Positions 8,843 to 17,785 of a DNA stretch of 64,000 nucleotides are shown piece after piece. The stretch's first letter is position 1. Each line of letters opens with the position of its first letter. The position numbers and the translations under genes were made by a program. The stretch spans positions 6,076,001 to 6,140,000 of the forward strand of contig NZ_CP062165.1 in NCBI RefSeq assembly GCF_014844075.1, given 5' to 3'. This stretch comes from Paenibacillus sp. JNUCC-31 (lineage in GTDB: Bacteria; Bacillota; Bacilli; Paenibacillales; Paenibacillaceae). The notes under the pieces are model-generated. The model was not told the origin of the DNA. It did no database searches and saw only the letters and a list, made by a program, of their open reading frames with translations.

Positions 8843-9676
8843 ATGCTTATCTCACCCGATCATCGGCGCTATTTTATGACCCCCCGGGATCAGCCGCTTC
8901 CGCTCTACATTGAAAGTATAGGATACAACGGCAATCAGGAGAATGTGTTCAGACCTGCCGGATATCCTTGTTATCACTGGCTTCAGACCGTGAAGGGAGC
9001 CGGAGAGTTCAAATTTGCAGGTTCAACAGCAGTTCTCGGAGAGTCATCAGGCATTTTACTGCCGCCTAATGAGCCGCACGAGTATGTACGCTCGCAAGGT
9101 AAGTGGGAGACACTTTACATTACATTTGGAGGCTCCCAGTGCCCGGTCATCGCAGAGTCACTTGGTTTGGGTGAGGCAGCCCTTCACCAGTGGGATCCAG
9201 AAAGCCCGCTTGAATACTATGGCAGGGAAGTGCTGGGTTCCATCAGCAGTGACCAGGATTTATCCGGCTTGGAAGCGTCAGCGGACATGTACCGATTTCT
9301 GATTTTGCTTAAAAAACATGGCATGACGGGCAGTCGTTCTTCGATCTCCCATGCCGTGGAACGGCTGGCTCCGTTAATTTCATTTATGAATGAACACTAT
9401 GCTGATCCGGATATCGGTCTCGAGCAGATGGCCGCCATCCCAGACATTACGCCCCGACATCTGAATACTCTTTTTAAACAATCCTTTGGCATGACCGCCT
9501 ACAGTTATTTCCTTCTCCTCCGTATTCGCAAATCGAAAGAATGGATGACTGGAGACAGCAAGCTGACCGTCAAGGAAACGGCTGCAAAGGTTGGTTTTCG
9601 GGATGCAAGTCATTTCGTCGCTACATTTCGACGGATTGAGGGTGTAACTCCTGAGCAGTATCGAAGATTATATTAA
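8843..9676 (+). CDS. AraC family transcriptional regulator
   Basis: 277 residues. The N-terminal AraC-binding cupin includes AGYPCYHWLQTVKGAGEF and GILLPPNEPHEYV. The C-terminal double HTH includes IGLEQMAAIPDITPRHLNTL, FKQSFGMTAYSYFLLLRIRK and VKETAAKVGFRDASHFVATF. AAAGGAG lies about ten bases before the ATG. Divergent from the GH42 beta-galactosidase gene, it is probably its local regulator (inference from position and the repeated sites between them). Confidence 0.88.
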   Translation: MLISPDHRRYFMTPRDQPLPLYIESIGYNGNQENVFRPAGYPCYHWLQTVKGAGEFKFAGSTAVLGESSGILLPPNEPHEYVRSQGKWETLYITFGGSQCPVIAESLGLGEAALHQWDPESPLEYYGREVLGSISSDQDLSGLEASADMYRFLILLKKHGMTGSRSSISHAVERLAPLISFMNEHYADPDIGLEQMAAIPDITPRHLNTLFKQSFGMTAYSYFLLLRIRKSKEWMTGDSKLTVKETAAKVGFRDASHFVATFRRIEGVTPEQYRRLY

Positions 9677-9836
9677 TCGTTCAGAAGTAACAAATATGCT
9701 AAAAAACACTGTTCAAGCATGAAGGTTCCGTGTAACCTGTACCAAATTGAACAAAAAGTGATACCAGGAAGGTATTGATGCGCAAGGGTGCTTCCCGTTA
9801 TGATGGTATCGATTCCTTAGATTGGAAAGTGACTAT

Positions 9837-9854
9837 ACGGATGAACGTATCCGT
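9837..9854. promoter_or_regulatory. Short dyad ahead of the esterase operon
   Basis: ACGGAT (9837-9842) and ATCCGT (9849-9854) form an inverted repeat with a 6-base spacer, 26 bases before the esterase start codon. It could be an operator or a small hairpin in the leader. Confidence 0.3.
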
Positions 9855-9879
9855 TCTATTTTAGAGAGGATGATCAAAT

Positions 9880-10668
9880 TTGACACCAACCATACCATTG
9901 TGGAACCATGCTGCACCTTATGCAGCCCAAGGTCATGAGGACGAGATGCCGCATCTGATTCCATTTATTCAACCCGGTTCCGAGAGCGCTGTCATTGTGT
10001 GCCCGGGCGGGGGCTACGGATTTTTGGCAGACCATGAAGGGGCTCCAATCGCTGAATTGCTGAATCGGGCGGGGATCAGCGCATTTGTGCTGAAATATCG
10101 TGTGGCTCCGCACCAACATCCTGCACCCATGGCAGATGGTCAGCGAGCGATCCGTTATGTACGGGCTCATGCCGAGGAATTCGGGATACTGCCTTCCAAA
10201 ATTGCTGTGCTTGGTTTCTCGGCAGGTGGACATCTTACTGCCACGTTGGGCACCTTGTATGACGAGGGTCAACCAGACCATGAAGATCCTATTGAACGGG
10301 AGAGTTCGCGCCCGGATCGGGTTATTCTCTGTTATCCAGTGATTACGATGGAATCCTATGGACATGCCGGTTCTCGTGAAAATCTGTTGGGGGCGAATGT
10401 GTCTGCCGAGCAGATTAAGGCCTTCAGTGCAGAGCAGCAGGTGAAAGCCGATGCTCCTGAAGCATTTATCTGGCATACGAGTGACGATCAGGCAGTACCT
10501 GTGGAGAATAGTTTGCGTTATGCGCTCGCACTGGGTGCGCAGGGCATTCCCTATGATTTGCATGTATTCGAGAAAGGTTCACATGGTCTGGGATTGGCGG
10601 AGGATAACGATGCTGTTCGGGCCTGGTCTGACCTGTGCCTGACCTGGCTCAAGAATCAAGGGTGGTAA
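9880..10668 (+). CDS. Alpha/beta hydrolase, probable carbohydrate/acetyl esterase
   Basis: 262 residues, no signal peptide. The fold is that of the BD-FAE/esterase-lipase group: oxyanion-hole segment VCPGGGYGFLADHEGAP, nucleophile elbow GFSAGG with Ser114, an Asp in WHTSDDQAVP and the catalytic His in KGSHGLGLAED. Members deacetylate xylan, xylo-oligosaccharides or cephalosporins. The start is TTG 9880 with AGAGGA upstream; an ATG ten bases earlier is in another frame. It is followed by an Axe2-like esterase gene, so the two probably remove acetyl groups from imported hemicellulose fragments (inference). Confidence 0.88.
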   Translation: MTPTIPLWNHAAPYAAQGHEDEMPHLIPFIQPGSESAVIVCPGGGYGFLADHEGAPIAELLNRAGISAFVLKYRVAPHQHPAPMADGQRAIRYVRAHAEEFGILPSKIAVLGFSAGGHLTATLGTLYDEGQPDHEDPIERESSRPDRVILCYPVITMESYGHAGSRENLLGANVSAEQIKAFSAEQQVKADAPEAFIWHTSDDQAVPVENSLRYALALGAQGIPYDLHVFEKGSHGLGLAEDNDAVRAWSDLCLTWLKNQGW

Positions 10669-10761
10669 CACCCAGCTGGCTCTGTCTGTCCTTGAATATG
10701 AAATAAGATTTACGTGATCCCATATATTTTAACGCTTGATAGAGCGAAGGAGAAAACGACA

Positions 10762-11424
10762 ATGAAATTGCAAAAAAATGACAAGCTGCTCTTTATCGGA
10801 GATTCAATCACAGATTGCGGCCGGGTACATCCTGTTGGTGAAGGTAGTTCTGGTCTGGGGCATGGCTATGTGGCGCAAGTGTATGCCTTACTGCGTTCCA
10901 TCTACCCGGAATTGATGTTACGGATTCAAAATGTGGGTATTGGTGGTAATACCATTCGTGATTTGAAGCAGCGCTGGGAACGTGATGTGCTTGATCTCAA
11001 ACCGGACTGGCTAACCATCATGATCGGGATCAATGATGTATGGCGTCAATTTGACAATCCGTTGTCCACAGATTCACAGGTTTTCCTGGAAGAGTACGAG
11101 TCCACATTGCGTGATCTGGTTGCTTCGGTTCGTCCTGGACTAAAAGGGCTTGTTCTGATGAGTCCTTATTATCTGGAAGCGAATCCGGAAGATCCGATGC
11201 GGGCTACGATGGATATCTACGGTGAGGCTGTTCGCAGAGTAGCCGCTGAATTTGATGCCATTTTCGTGGATACCCAGGCTGCGTTTAATCCATTCTGGGA
11301 TCATTTCTATACGTCTGTGCTGACTTATGACCGCGTTCATCCTGATGCTACAGGACACATGATTCTGTCCAAAGCGTTTCTGGATGCCGTTGGGTTTGAA
11401 TGGTCAGGCGGCGTCAAATCTTAA
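10762..11424 (+). CDS. SGNH/GDSL acetylxylan esterase, Axe2-like
   Basis: 220 residues. The four SGNH blocks are present: GDSITD with Ser15 (block I), VGIGGNT (block II/III Gly and Asn), MIGINDVWRQ, and the Asp/His pair in DRVHPDATGH. The sequence closely resembles what I recall of Geobacillus stearothermophilus Axe2, an intracellular acetyl-xylooligosaccharide esterase (shared KLLFIGDSITDCGR, IMIGINDVWRQ and VDTQAAF). The start ATG 10762 has GAAGGAG nine bases upstream; the longer frame from 10714 adds 16 unrelated residues. Probable second gene of an operon with 9880-10668 and 11439-12335. Confidence 0.92.
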   Translation: MKLQKNDKLLFIGDSITDCGRVHPVGEGSSGLGHGYVAQVYALLRSIYPELMLRIQNVGIGGNTIRDLKQRWERDVLDLKPDWLTIMIGINDVWRQFDNPLSTDSQVFLEEYESTLRDLVASVRPGLKGLVLMSPYYLEANPEDPMRATMDIYGEAVRRVAAEFDAIFVDTQAAFNPFWDHFYTSVLTYDRVHPDATGHMILSKAFLDAVGFEWSGGVKS

Positions 11425-11438
11425 AAGGATGTGATGGA

Positions 11439-12335
11439 ATGAGCAACTTGAACATTGCAGTACATACCCCGGCACTGCTCGGCGAAGGTCCAAGCTGGGA
11501 TGCTGAACACAATCGATTATTATGGGTTGATATTGAAAGCTACAAGGTTCATATATTCGTTCCGGCTACAGGAGAAGATCAGACTTATGAGGTCGGCGAG
11601 CATGTAGGGGCGGTTGTGCCATACCAGGGTGATAAGGTCATCGTTGCGTTGCGAAGTGGCTTCCATACCTTTAACCTGTTAACGGGAGAGCTGAACCCCA
11701 TTGAAGATCCGGAGAAGGGCAAGGACAACAACCGTTTTAATGATGGGAAGTGTGACGCTCTTGGACGCTTCTGGGCAGGTACGATGAGTATGAAGGGTGA
11801 GAGCAAAGCGGGGGCATTTTATTGCCTGGAAGAAGGGCAGCCTGTTCGCACGATGTTCAGGGATGTGTCCACCTCCAATGGCTTGGGCTGGAGTCCGGAT
11901 CAACAGAAAATGTATTATATTGATACGCCGACAAGGTCCATTGACCGTTTTGATTTTGATCTGGCTGCTGGAGAGATTACGAACCGGACAAGTATTATTG
12001 CTATACCGGAGGAGTTCGGCTTTCCGGATGGAATGACCGTAGACAGTGAAGGAATGTTATGGGTTGCTCATTGGGGGGGGGGGAGAGTCACTCGCTGGAA
12101 CCCCCATACAGCAGAGCTGCTGCAACAGATCGAAGTACCCGCAGACCAGGTGACCTCCTGCTGTTTTGGAGGAACTGATCTGGAGGACTTATATATTACG
12201 ACTGCCCGAATTGGCATTAAGGAAGAGCGGCTGGCAGAGACGCCGGATGCGGGTTCTCTATTTGTAGTCAGACCCGGTGTGAAAGGGCAGAAAACGTACG
12301 CGTTTGGCAGTGCCACGCAAGCGGACATGAAGTAA
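11439..12335 (+). CDS. SMP-30/gluconolactonase/LRE family protein
   Basis: 298 residues, six-bladed propeller of the SMP-30 family. LLGEGPSWDAEHNRLLWVDI carries the metal-binding Glu, NRFNDGKCDALGRFWAGTMS the Asn/Asp region, STSNGLGWSPDQQKMYYIDT and FPDGMTVDSEGMLWVAHWGG the remaining conserved loops. Such enzymes hydrolyse sugar lactones (gluconolactone, arabinono- or xylonolactone) to acids. ATG 11439 is 14 bases after the Axe2-like stop, with AAAGGA upstream, so it is the third gene of the operon. The conserved HWGGGRV motif is encoded by a run of eleven G at 12073-12083, which could slip. Confidence 0.9.
   Translation: MSNLNIAVHTPALLGEGPSWDAEHNRLLWVDIESYKVHIFVPATGEDQTYEVGEHVGAVVPYQGDKVIVALRSGFHTFNLLTGELNPIEDPEKGKDNNRFNDGKCDALGRFWAGTMSMKGESKAGAFYCLEEGQPVRTMFRDVSTSNGLGWSPDQQKMYYIDTPTRSIDRFDFDLAAGEITNRTSIIAIPEEFGFPDGMTVDSEGMLWVAHWGGGRVTRWNPHTAELLQQIEVPADQVTSCCFGGTDLEDLYITTARIGIKEERLAETPDAGSLFVVRPGVKGQKTYAFGSATQADMK
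12073..12083 (+). repeat. G11 homopolymer inside the SMP-30 gene
   Basis: Eleven consecutive G encode the Trp-Gly-Gly-Gly region of a family-conserved motif. As given the frame is intact. A one-base change would truncate the last 80 or so residues. Confidence 0.9.
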
Positions 12336-12392
12336 ACACCTGTCAATGCCGATCACGCTGGCTTTTCAGGAAATGGTACTCATTTAAATATA

Positions 12393-12441
12393 ACACCACA
12401 ACAAAGGATGCTGTTTATGACGGCATCCTTTGTTGTGGTGT
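12393..12441. terminator. Long perfect inverted repeat after the lactonase operon
   Basis: Arms of 19 bp (12393-12411 and 12423-12441) are exactly complementary around an 11-base loop. There is no T-run on either side, so it may be a factor-assisted terminator or a 3'-end protecting hairpin. The remaining part of the 380-base gap up to 12715 holds the cre-like site at 12571. Confidence 0.6.
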
Positions 12442-12570
12442 CGTTCAATAAGGGGAAACTTCAAAAATAATTGTACAGGAATGAAATTCAGGCAGAAGGT
12501 GTTTTTCAATGGCCATCGAATGTTATTTATTGAAAGAATTATCCAGATAATGGCGGTTAGCGAATATTTA

Positions 12571-12584
12571 TGAAAGCGTTTTAG
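12571..12584 (+). promoter_or_regulatory. cre-like site upstream of the xyloglucanase gene
   Basis: TGAAAGCGTTTTAG matches the CcpA box in 12 of 14 positions (the final CA is AG). It is 132 bases before the GH74 start. Assigned by eye. Confidence 0.4.
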
Positions 12585-12715
12585 TAATGGGAGAGGAGGT
12601 GGTGCTGGTTGCCTGAAACCATGCATTAAATGTCTTACACTGCACTTATCAGCATGATGACACAGCAGGGGCAGATAGGATGCGAGGAACATATTGAAGA
12701 GGAGGCTAAGTAACT

Positions 12716-15700
12716 ATGAAAACGTTTTTGGGGAAATTGCGTGTCATGAGCCTGACGGTTGCCGTTGCAGCTGTTTCACTGGGAATACTCGCCGGAACAA
12801 CTGATGCAGCACCAAGCGATGCATACCAGTGGAAAAATGTCGTGACCGGAGGCGGAGGCGGATTTGTACCGGGTATCATTTTCAATGAATCTGAAAAAGA
12901 TCTAATCTATGCCCGAACGGATATCGGGGGAGCATATCGCTGGAATCCGGTGAACGAGAGTTGGATCCCGCTCACCGATTTTGTCGGTTGGGATGACTGG
13001 AACAAAAACGGTGTTGATGCGCTGGCAACAGATCCGGTTGATCCGAATCGGGTGTATATGGCTGTTGGCACGTACACGAATTCATGGGACAAAAACAACG
13101 GCTCCATCCTGCGTTCTACAGACCGTGGTGATACTTGGCAGACAACGACTCTTCCGTTCAAAGTGGGCGGCAACATGCCTGGGCGTTCCTTGGGAGAACG
13201 CCTGACCGTTGATCCCAACAAAAACAGCATTTTGTATTTTGGTGCACGTAGTGGCAATGGACTCTGGAAAAGTACGGATTACGGGGTAACCTGGAACAAA
13301 GTAACGAGCTTCCCGAATCCCGGAACGTACGTGGAGGACCCGTCTTCCGAGTATACGAGTGACATCGTAGGTCTCTCTTGGATCACTTTTGACAAATCAA
13401 CAGGCTCCCCTGGACAGGCAACACAGATCATCTATGTCGGGGTAGCTGACAAAAATCAAAGTATATACCGCAGTACGAATGGAGGAGCCACTTGGTCTGC
13501 TGTCGCTGGACAGCCTACAGGGTATTTGCCGCATCACGGGGAGCTGGATGCCGATGGCAGTCTATATATCTCGTACAGCGATGGTGCAGGCCCTTATGAT
13601 GGGGAGAAAGGAGAACTGTGGAAATTAAATACAACTACAGGAGTATGGACTGACATTAGTCCGGTGCCAAGCAGCAGCTCGGACAATTATTTTGGATATG
13701 GTGGACTGGCCGTAGATGCTCAGCATCCTGGTACACTAATGGTTGCAACCCTCAACTCCTGGTGGCCTGATGCAAATCTCTTCCGCAGTACGGATGGTGG
13801 AGCTACCTGGACCCGCATCTGGGAATTCGAAGGGTATCCAAACCGCAAAATGCGCTATACACAGGATATTTCGGCCGCTCCTTGGCTGACATTCGGGACG
13901 AATCCTGCACCACCTGAAGTGTCTCCGAAACTGGGATGGATGATTGGTGATCTGGAGATCGATCCGTTTGATTCCGACCGTATGATGTATGGGACGGGTG
14001 CGACCATCTACGGAACGAATAATCTTACAGATTGGGATGACGACAACAAAATCAATATTTCAGTGATGGCCAAAGGAGTTGAGGAGATCGCTGTCCTGGA
14101 TCTGATCAGCCCGCCAAGTGGGGCTCATTTGTTAAGTGGAGTAGGGGATGTCTCCGGATTCCGACATAATGATCTGGATCAGGCACCAGCTGCGATGTTT
14201 ACCAGCCCCAACTACTCTTCTACGGAAAGTCTGGATTTTGCAGAGTTAAGTCCGAATACGATGGTTCGCGTAGGGAAAGCAGACTACACGGCTGATCCGA
14301 ATGCAAAATCCATTGGTTTATCCAGCGACGGGGGTACAACATGGTATAAAGCCAATGCAGAGCCTGCAGGCACTTCCGGAGGAGGAACCGTAGCTATCTC
14401 TGCAAATGGTAACCGACTTTTATGGAGCACGTCAGACAAGGGGGTGCATTATTCCACTGGCGGCAACTCATGGACGGCGAGTTCAGGGATACCCGCACAG
14501 GCAAAAGTGATCTCCGACCGGGTGAACCCGAACAAATTCTATGGATTTGCTGCTGGTAAAGTCTATGTGAGCACCAATGGGGGTGTCTCCTTCACTGCAT
14601 CTGCGGCTACCGGGCTTCCGGCAGAAGGCAATGCGGATCTGGATGCTGTTCCGGGTAAGGAAGGCGAGCTTTGGTTTGCAGGTGGCAGTGAAGATGAAGG
14701 GCCATATGGTCTGTGGCATTCCACTGATTCGGGAGCGAGCTTTACCAAGCTGGTCAATGTAGAGGAAGCAGACAGCATCGGTTTTGGCAAGGCGGCACCT
14801 GGGCAGAATGGGGTTGCACTGTATACGATTGCACAGATTGACGGAACGCGCGGATTTTTCCGTTCCGATGATGGAGGGGCGAATTGGGTACGGATTAATG
14901 ATGATCAGCATCAATATGCACGCGTGACCACCATTACAGGTGACCCACGTTTGTATGGAAGGGTATATCTGGGTACGAATGGCCGGGGCATTTTATATGC
15001 TGACCGTATTGGTGGAAACAATGGCGGTGGAGAAGGAGGCACAAATCCGGTAACCAGTTCGACGATTACACCAGTGACTGCGGAGTTTGACAAGAACACA
15101 GGCAACCAGTCCAATATTCCTGTAACGTTGACCCTGAACGGCAACACGCTTAGTGCTATACGTAATGGTAATTCGATGCTGGTTTCAGGTATGGACTACA
15201 CACTATCGGGTAATCAGGTGGTATTGAGCAAAACGTACCTGGCATCTTTGCCCAAAGGAAGCACAGCGTTAACATTCCATTTCAGTGCAGGCAATGATGC
15301 CATCCTGAATCTGACCATCCAGGACACCACAGCTGTGCCAGAGGGCAACATTCGGATTGAGATGTTTAACGGAACGACTGCGGCAACGGGGAACTCCATC
15401 AATCCCAAGATCAAGTTAACGAATACAGGAACTACGGCTCTCGATCTTTCGGACATTAAAATTCGTTACTACTATACGATTAATGGCACTCAGGCTCAGA
15501 ACTTTTTCTGTGACTGGGCAACGGCCGGAAATGAAAATGTTACAGGTACGTTTAGTGCGCTGTCGCCCTCGGTAACCGGAGCGGATCATATGCTGGAGAT
15601 CGGATTCAAATCTTCAGCCGGTTCACTTGCAGCGGGACAAAGTACTGAAATTCAGGCCCGCTTCTCCAAAAGCGACTGGACCAACTATACTCAGACGGAT

Positions 15701-15796
15701 GACTATTCATTTGCTGCAACTCAAACAGCCTATGCCGACTGGACCAAAGTAACGGGGCACATTGCCGGAAGTCTTCAATGGGGAATCGAACCTTAA
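12716..15796 (+). CDS. Secreted GH74 xyloglucanase with X2 and CBM3 modules
   Basis: 1026 residues. A Sec signal peptide (about 1-31, cleavage near TTDA-AP) is followed by a two-propeller GH74 catalytic domain (about 35-770) with repeated sialidase-like SxDxGxTW motifs. By homology the catalytic aspartates are Asp69 in ARTDIGGAYRW and Asp478 in SGVGDVSGFRHND. A short Gly-rich linker leads to an X2/Ig-like module (about 785-875, TITPVTAEFDKNTGNQSNIP) and a C-terminal family 3 cellulose-binding module (about 880-1026, IRIEMFNGTTAATGNSINPK, SFAATQTAYADWTKVTGHIA). It cleaves the xyloglucan backbone outside the cell while anchored to cellulose. AGAGGAG lies upstream of the ATG. It is monocistronic, ended by the hairpin at 15829. 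Confidence 0.95.
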   Translation: MKTFLGKLRVMSLTVAVAAVSLGILAGTTDAAPSDAYQWKNVVTGGGGGFVPGIIFNESEKDLIYARTDIGGAYRWNPVNESWIPLTDFVGWDDWNKNGVDALATDPVDPNRVYMAVGTYTNSWDKNNGSILRSTDRGDTWQTTTLPFKVGGNMPGRSLGERLTVDPNKNSILYFGARSGNGLWKSTDYGVTWNKVTSFPNPGTYVEDPSSEYTSDIVGLSWITFDKSTGSPGQATQIIYVGVADKNQSIYRSTNGGATWSAVAGQPTGYLPHHGELDADGSLYISYSDGAGPYDGEKGELWKLNTTTGVWTDISPVPSSSSDNYFGYGGLAVDAQHPGTLMVATLNSWWPDANLFRSTDGGATWTRIWEFEGYPNRKMRYTQDISAAPWLTFGTNPAPPEVSPKLGWMIGDLEIDPFDSDRMMYGTGATIYGTNNLTDWDDDNKINISVMAKGVEEIAVLDLISPPSGAHLLSGVGDVSGFRHNDLDQAPAAMFTSPNYSSTESLDFAELSPNTMVRVGKADYTADPNAKSIGLSSDGGTTWYKANAEPAGTSGGGTVAISANGNRLLWSTSDKGVHYSTGGNSWTASSGIPAQAKVISDRVNPNKFYGFAAGKVYVSTNGGVSFTASAATGLPAEGNADLDAVPGKEGELWFAGGSEDEGPYGLWHSTDSGASFTKLVNVEEADSIGFGKAAPGQNGVALYTIAQIDGTRGFFRSDDGGANWVRINDDQHQYARVTTITGDPRLYGRVYLGTNGRGILYADRIGGNNGGGEGGTNPVTSSTITPVTAEFDKNTGNQSNIPVTLTLNGNTLSAIRNGNSMLVSGMDYTLSGNQVVLSKTYLASLPKGSTALTFHFSAGNDAILNLTIQDTTAVPEGNIRIEMFNGTTAATGNSINPKIKLTNTGTTALDLSDIKIRYYYTINGTQAQNFFCDWATAGNENVTGTFSALSPSVTGADHMLEIGFKSSAGSLAAGQSTEIQARFSKSDWTNYTQTDDYSFAATQTAYADWTKVTGHIAGSLQWGIEP

Positions 15797-15828
15797 ATGA
15801 AGATCGGTTAATTTAAACACAAGCAAGC

Positions 15829-15886
15829 GATAAGAAGTCCTGGTTCGCCCCACCTGATTCTTGGCGGACCAAGGCTTCTTATTTTG
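15829..15886 (+). terminator. Terminator after GH74 gene
   Basis: A 21-bp stem with a few G-U pairs (15829-15849 with 15863-15883), loop of 13 bases, then ATTTTGT. The rest of the 15797-16218 gap holds a cre site at 16131 and nothing else I can name. Confidence 0.7.
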
Positions 15887-16130
15887 TCGAAAAAAGGTGT
15901 ACACTAAGAGAGTTTCCATCAGCACTTTGCATCATTCGATTCTACCCGCTCCCGGGTACAAGATATGGACAGGAAGTGGCATCCTGATCCATACAACGTA
16001 TAGACGAATAGATGCATTTCGATCTATATCTTGCTGATTGAAAGACGCTCTTGGGATTCATGAAAAATGCTTACCATTGATTAAACGTTGGTTTTGAGAT
16101 ATAAAAAGGAGTACAAAACTTTAAAATTAT

Positions 16131-16144
16131 TGTAACCGTTAACA
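16131..16144 (+). promoter_or_regulatory. cre site upstream of the YesN/YesM genes
   Basis: TGTAACCGTTAACA fits the CcpA consensus TGWAANCGNTNWCA at every position and is 75 bases before the response-regulator start. This is the best cre match in the window. Confidence 0.6.
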
Positions 16145-16218
16145 CGGGGAGGCCACTCTACGATATATATGGTATTACCTGTACAGACATAGAGGATTAG
16201 ATAAGGGGGTCAAGGGTC

Positions 16219-17766
16219 ATGAACCGGTTGTGCAAGGTGCTGATTGTTGACGATGAGTTTCTTGTAAGACAAGGCATTAAGCACCATATGAATTGGGAAT
16301 CCCAAGGTTTTCAGATTGTGGGCGAAGCTTCCAATGGAGAAGAAGGACTTGAACAGGTGCGTTTGTTACAGCCGGATATTGTCATTACAGATATCGTGAT
16401 GCCTGTGATGGATGGGGAAACCTTTGTCCGGACGTTAAAAGCCAGTTATCCGCAGATTGAGGTTATCGTACTTAGCAGTTTCAGTGAATTCGAATATGTA
16501 CGTTCAACGCTCCAGAACGGAGCAGCAGACTATATATTAAAACCGAAACTGGATACCAATGAATTATTACAAGTGCTTCAGCGTACTGCTGGCAAAATTC
16601 CCGAATTACAGTTTGAGCCTTCTCATGATGGTTGGAGATTAGGCCAACTGATGGAAAAGATGCTGTCCGGCTTTACGTTGGATGCAGATAACGAAATGGA
16701 TATGATTAGAGAGACGTTTCCTCACCAGTGCTTCCGCTTGCTTGTATATATGTCGAAGGACATGCGAGCACATGTACACAAGCTGGATAACGAGCAACTG
16801 GAGTCCAGGATACGAAGCCAGCTTCCTGACGTGGAGTGCGCAATCGTTCCGGCCGAAGGCACGTCAAGCGTGGTGCTCCTTAATGTAGAGACTGCGAAGG
16901 ATGAATGGATGGTACAGCGGATCAAGGAGTTGGCCAGTGAGAATAAGAAGGCGCAGGACGGGTCTTGCTGGGTGCTAAGTGATAGCTTTTCTTCATTTGA
17001 AGAGATGGGAGACGTATATCGAACACGTCTGATCAAGCTGATGGAGTATCGCTTTTATTATGAGGACCGGTCTATTCTGGTTTATGGCGAACTTCCACCT
17101 CTCCATCCTGCAGGGTATCAGTTCAATGTGAATATGTTTTTGCAGCATGTAAAGCGAAATCGGACAGAAGCGGCAAGAGAATATTTGCAAGAACATGCGC
17201 TTACGTTGGGACGGGATTATATTGCAGATGTGTTTGAAATTAAGTCGTTTCTGGGCAATCTCATCTTTAATGTAACCATTACTCTGGCAGATATGGATGT
17301 GCAGTCTGCTGTGCTGGAAGAGAGCAAATATGCCTATTTCAAACATGTGGATGGCGCCTCCACTCTAACAGAAGCAATGAATGTGCTGGATCAGTTCATG
17401 GCTGAGGTACAGGAGTGCATGACTGGAGAAGGTGGACGACGAAGTGATCCGAATATGAAAATGCTGCTGGAATATATGCATGAGCATTTTGATCAGCCGC
17501 TCGGGCTAGCGGAAGTAGCCAAGCATTTTCATTTCAATCCATCGTACTTGTCCAGTTACTTTTCCTCTCACAAAAAAGAGGGCTTTAATGAATATTTGAA
17601 TAAAATAAGGATTGAAAAGGCAGAAGAACTTCTCCGCTCAGACCATGTCACCATTTCCGAAATTAGCAGTATGGTAGGGTACTCCGACCACAGTTACTTT
17701 TGCAAGGTGTTCAAAAAATTTACCGGACTGTCTCCGAGCCGATACCGGCGAAAATTCTGGGCATAA
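16219..17766 (+). CDS. YesN-type response regulator (receiver + AraC HTH)
   Basis: 515 residues. The receiver domain spans about 1-125, with acidic pair Asp11-Asp12, phospho-acceptor Asp58 in ITDIVMPVMDG and Lys in DYILKPK. A long middle region of unknown fold (about 140-400) follows, then a C-terminal AraC double HTH (LGLAEVAKHFHFNPSYLSSY, ISEISSMVGYSDHSYFCKVF). Such regulators pair with YesM kinases and control carbohydrate transport. Its own kinase follows after 19 bases and a sugar ABC importer comes next. AAGGGGG lies about nine bases before the ATG. Confidence 0.93.
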   Translation: MNRLCKVLIVDDEFLVRQGIKHHMNWESQGFQIVGEASNGEEGLEQVRLLQPDIVITDIVMPVMDGETFVRTLKASYPQIEVIVLSSFSEFEYVRSTLQNGAADYILKPKLDTNELLQVLQRTAGKIPELQFEPSHDGWRLGQLMEKMLSGFTLDADNEMDMIRETFPHQCFRLLVYMSKDMRAHVHKLDNEQLESRIRSQLPDVECAIVPAEGTSSVVLLNVETAKDEWMVQRIKELASENKKAQDGSCWVLSDSFSSFEEMGDVYRTRLIKLMEYRFYYEDRSILVYGELPPLHPAGYQFNVNMFLQHVKRNRTEAAREYLQEHALTLGRDYIADVFEIKSFLGNLIFNVTITLADMDVQSAVLEESKYAYFKHVDGASTLTEAMNVLDQFMAEVQECMTGEGGRRSDPNMKMLLEYMHEHFDQPLGLAEVAKHFHFNPSYLSSYFSSHKKEGFNEYLNKIRIEKAEELLRSDHVTISEISSMVGYSDHSYFCKVFKKFTGLSPSRYRRKFWA

Positions 17767-17785
17767 CGTCAGAAGGAAGAAATAA

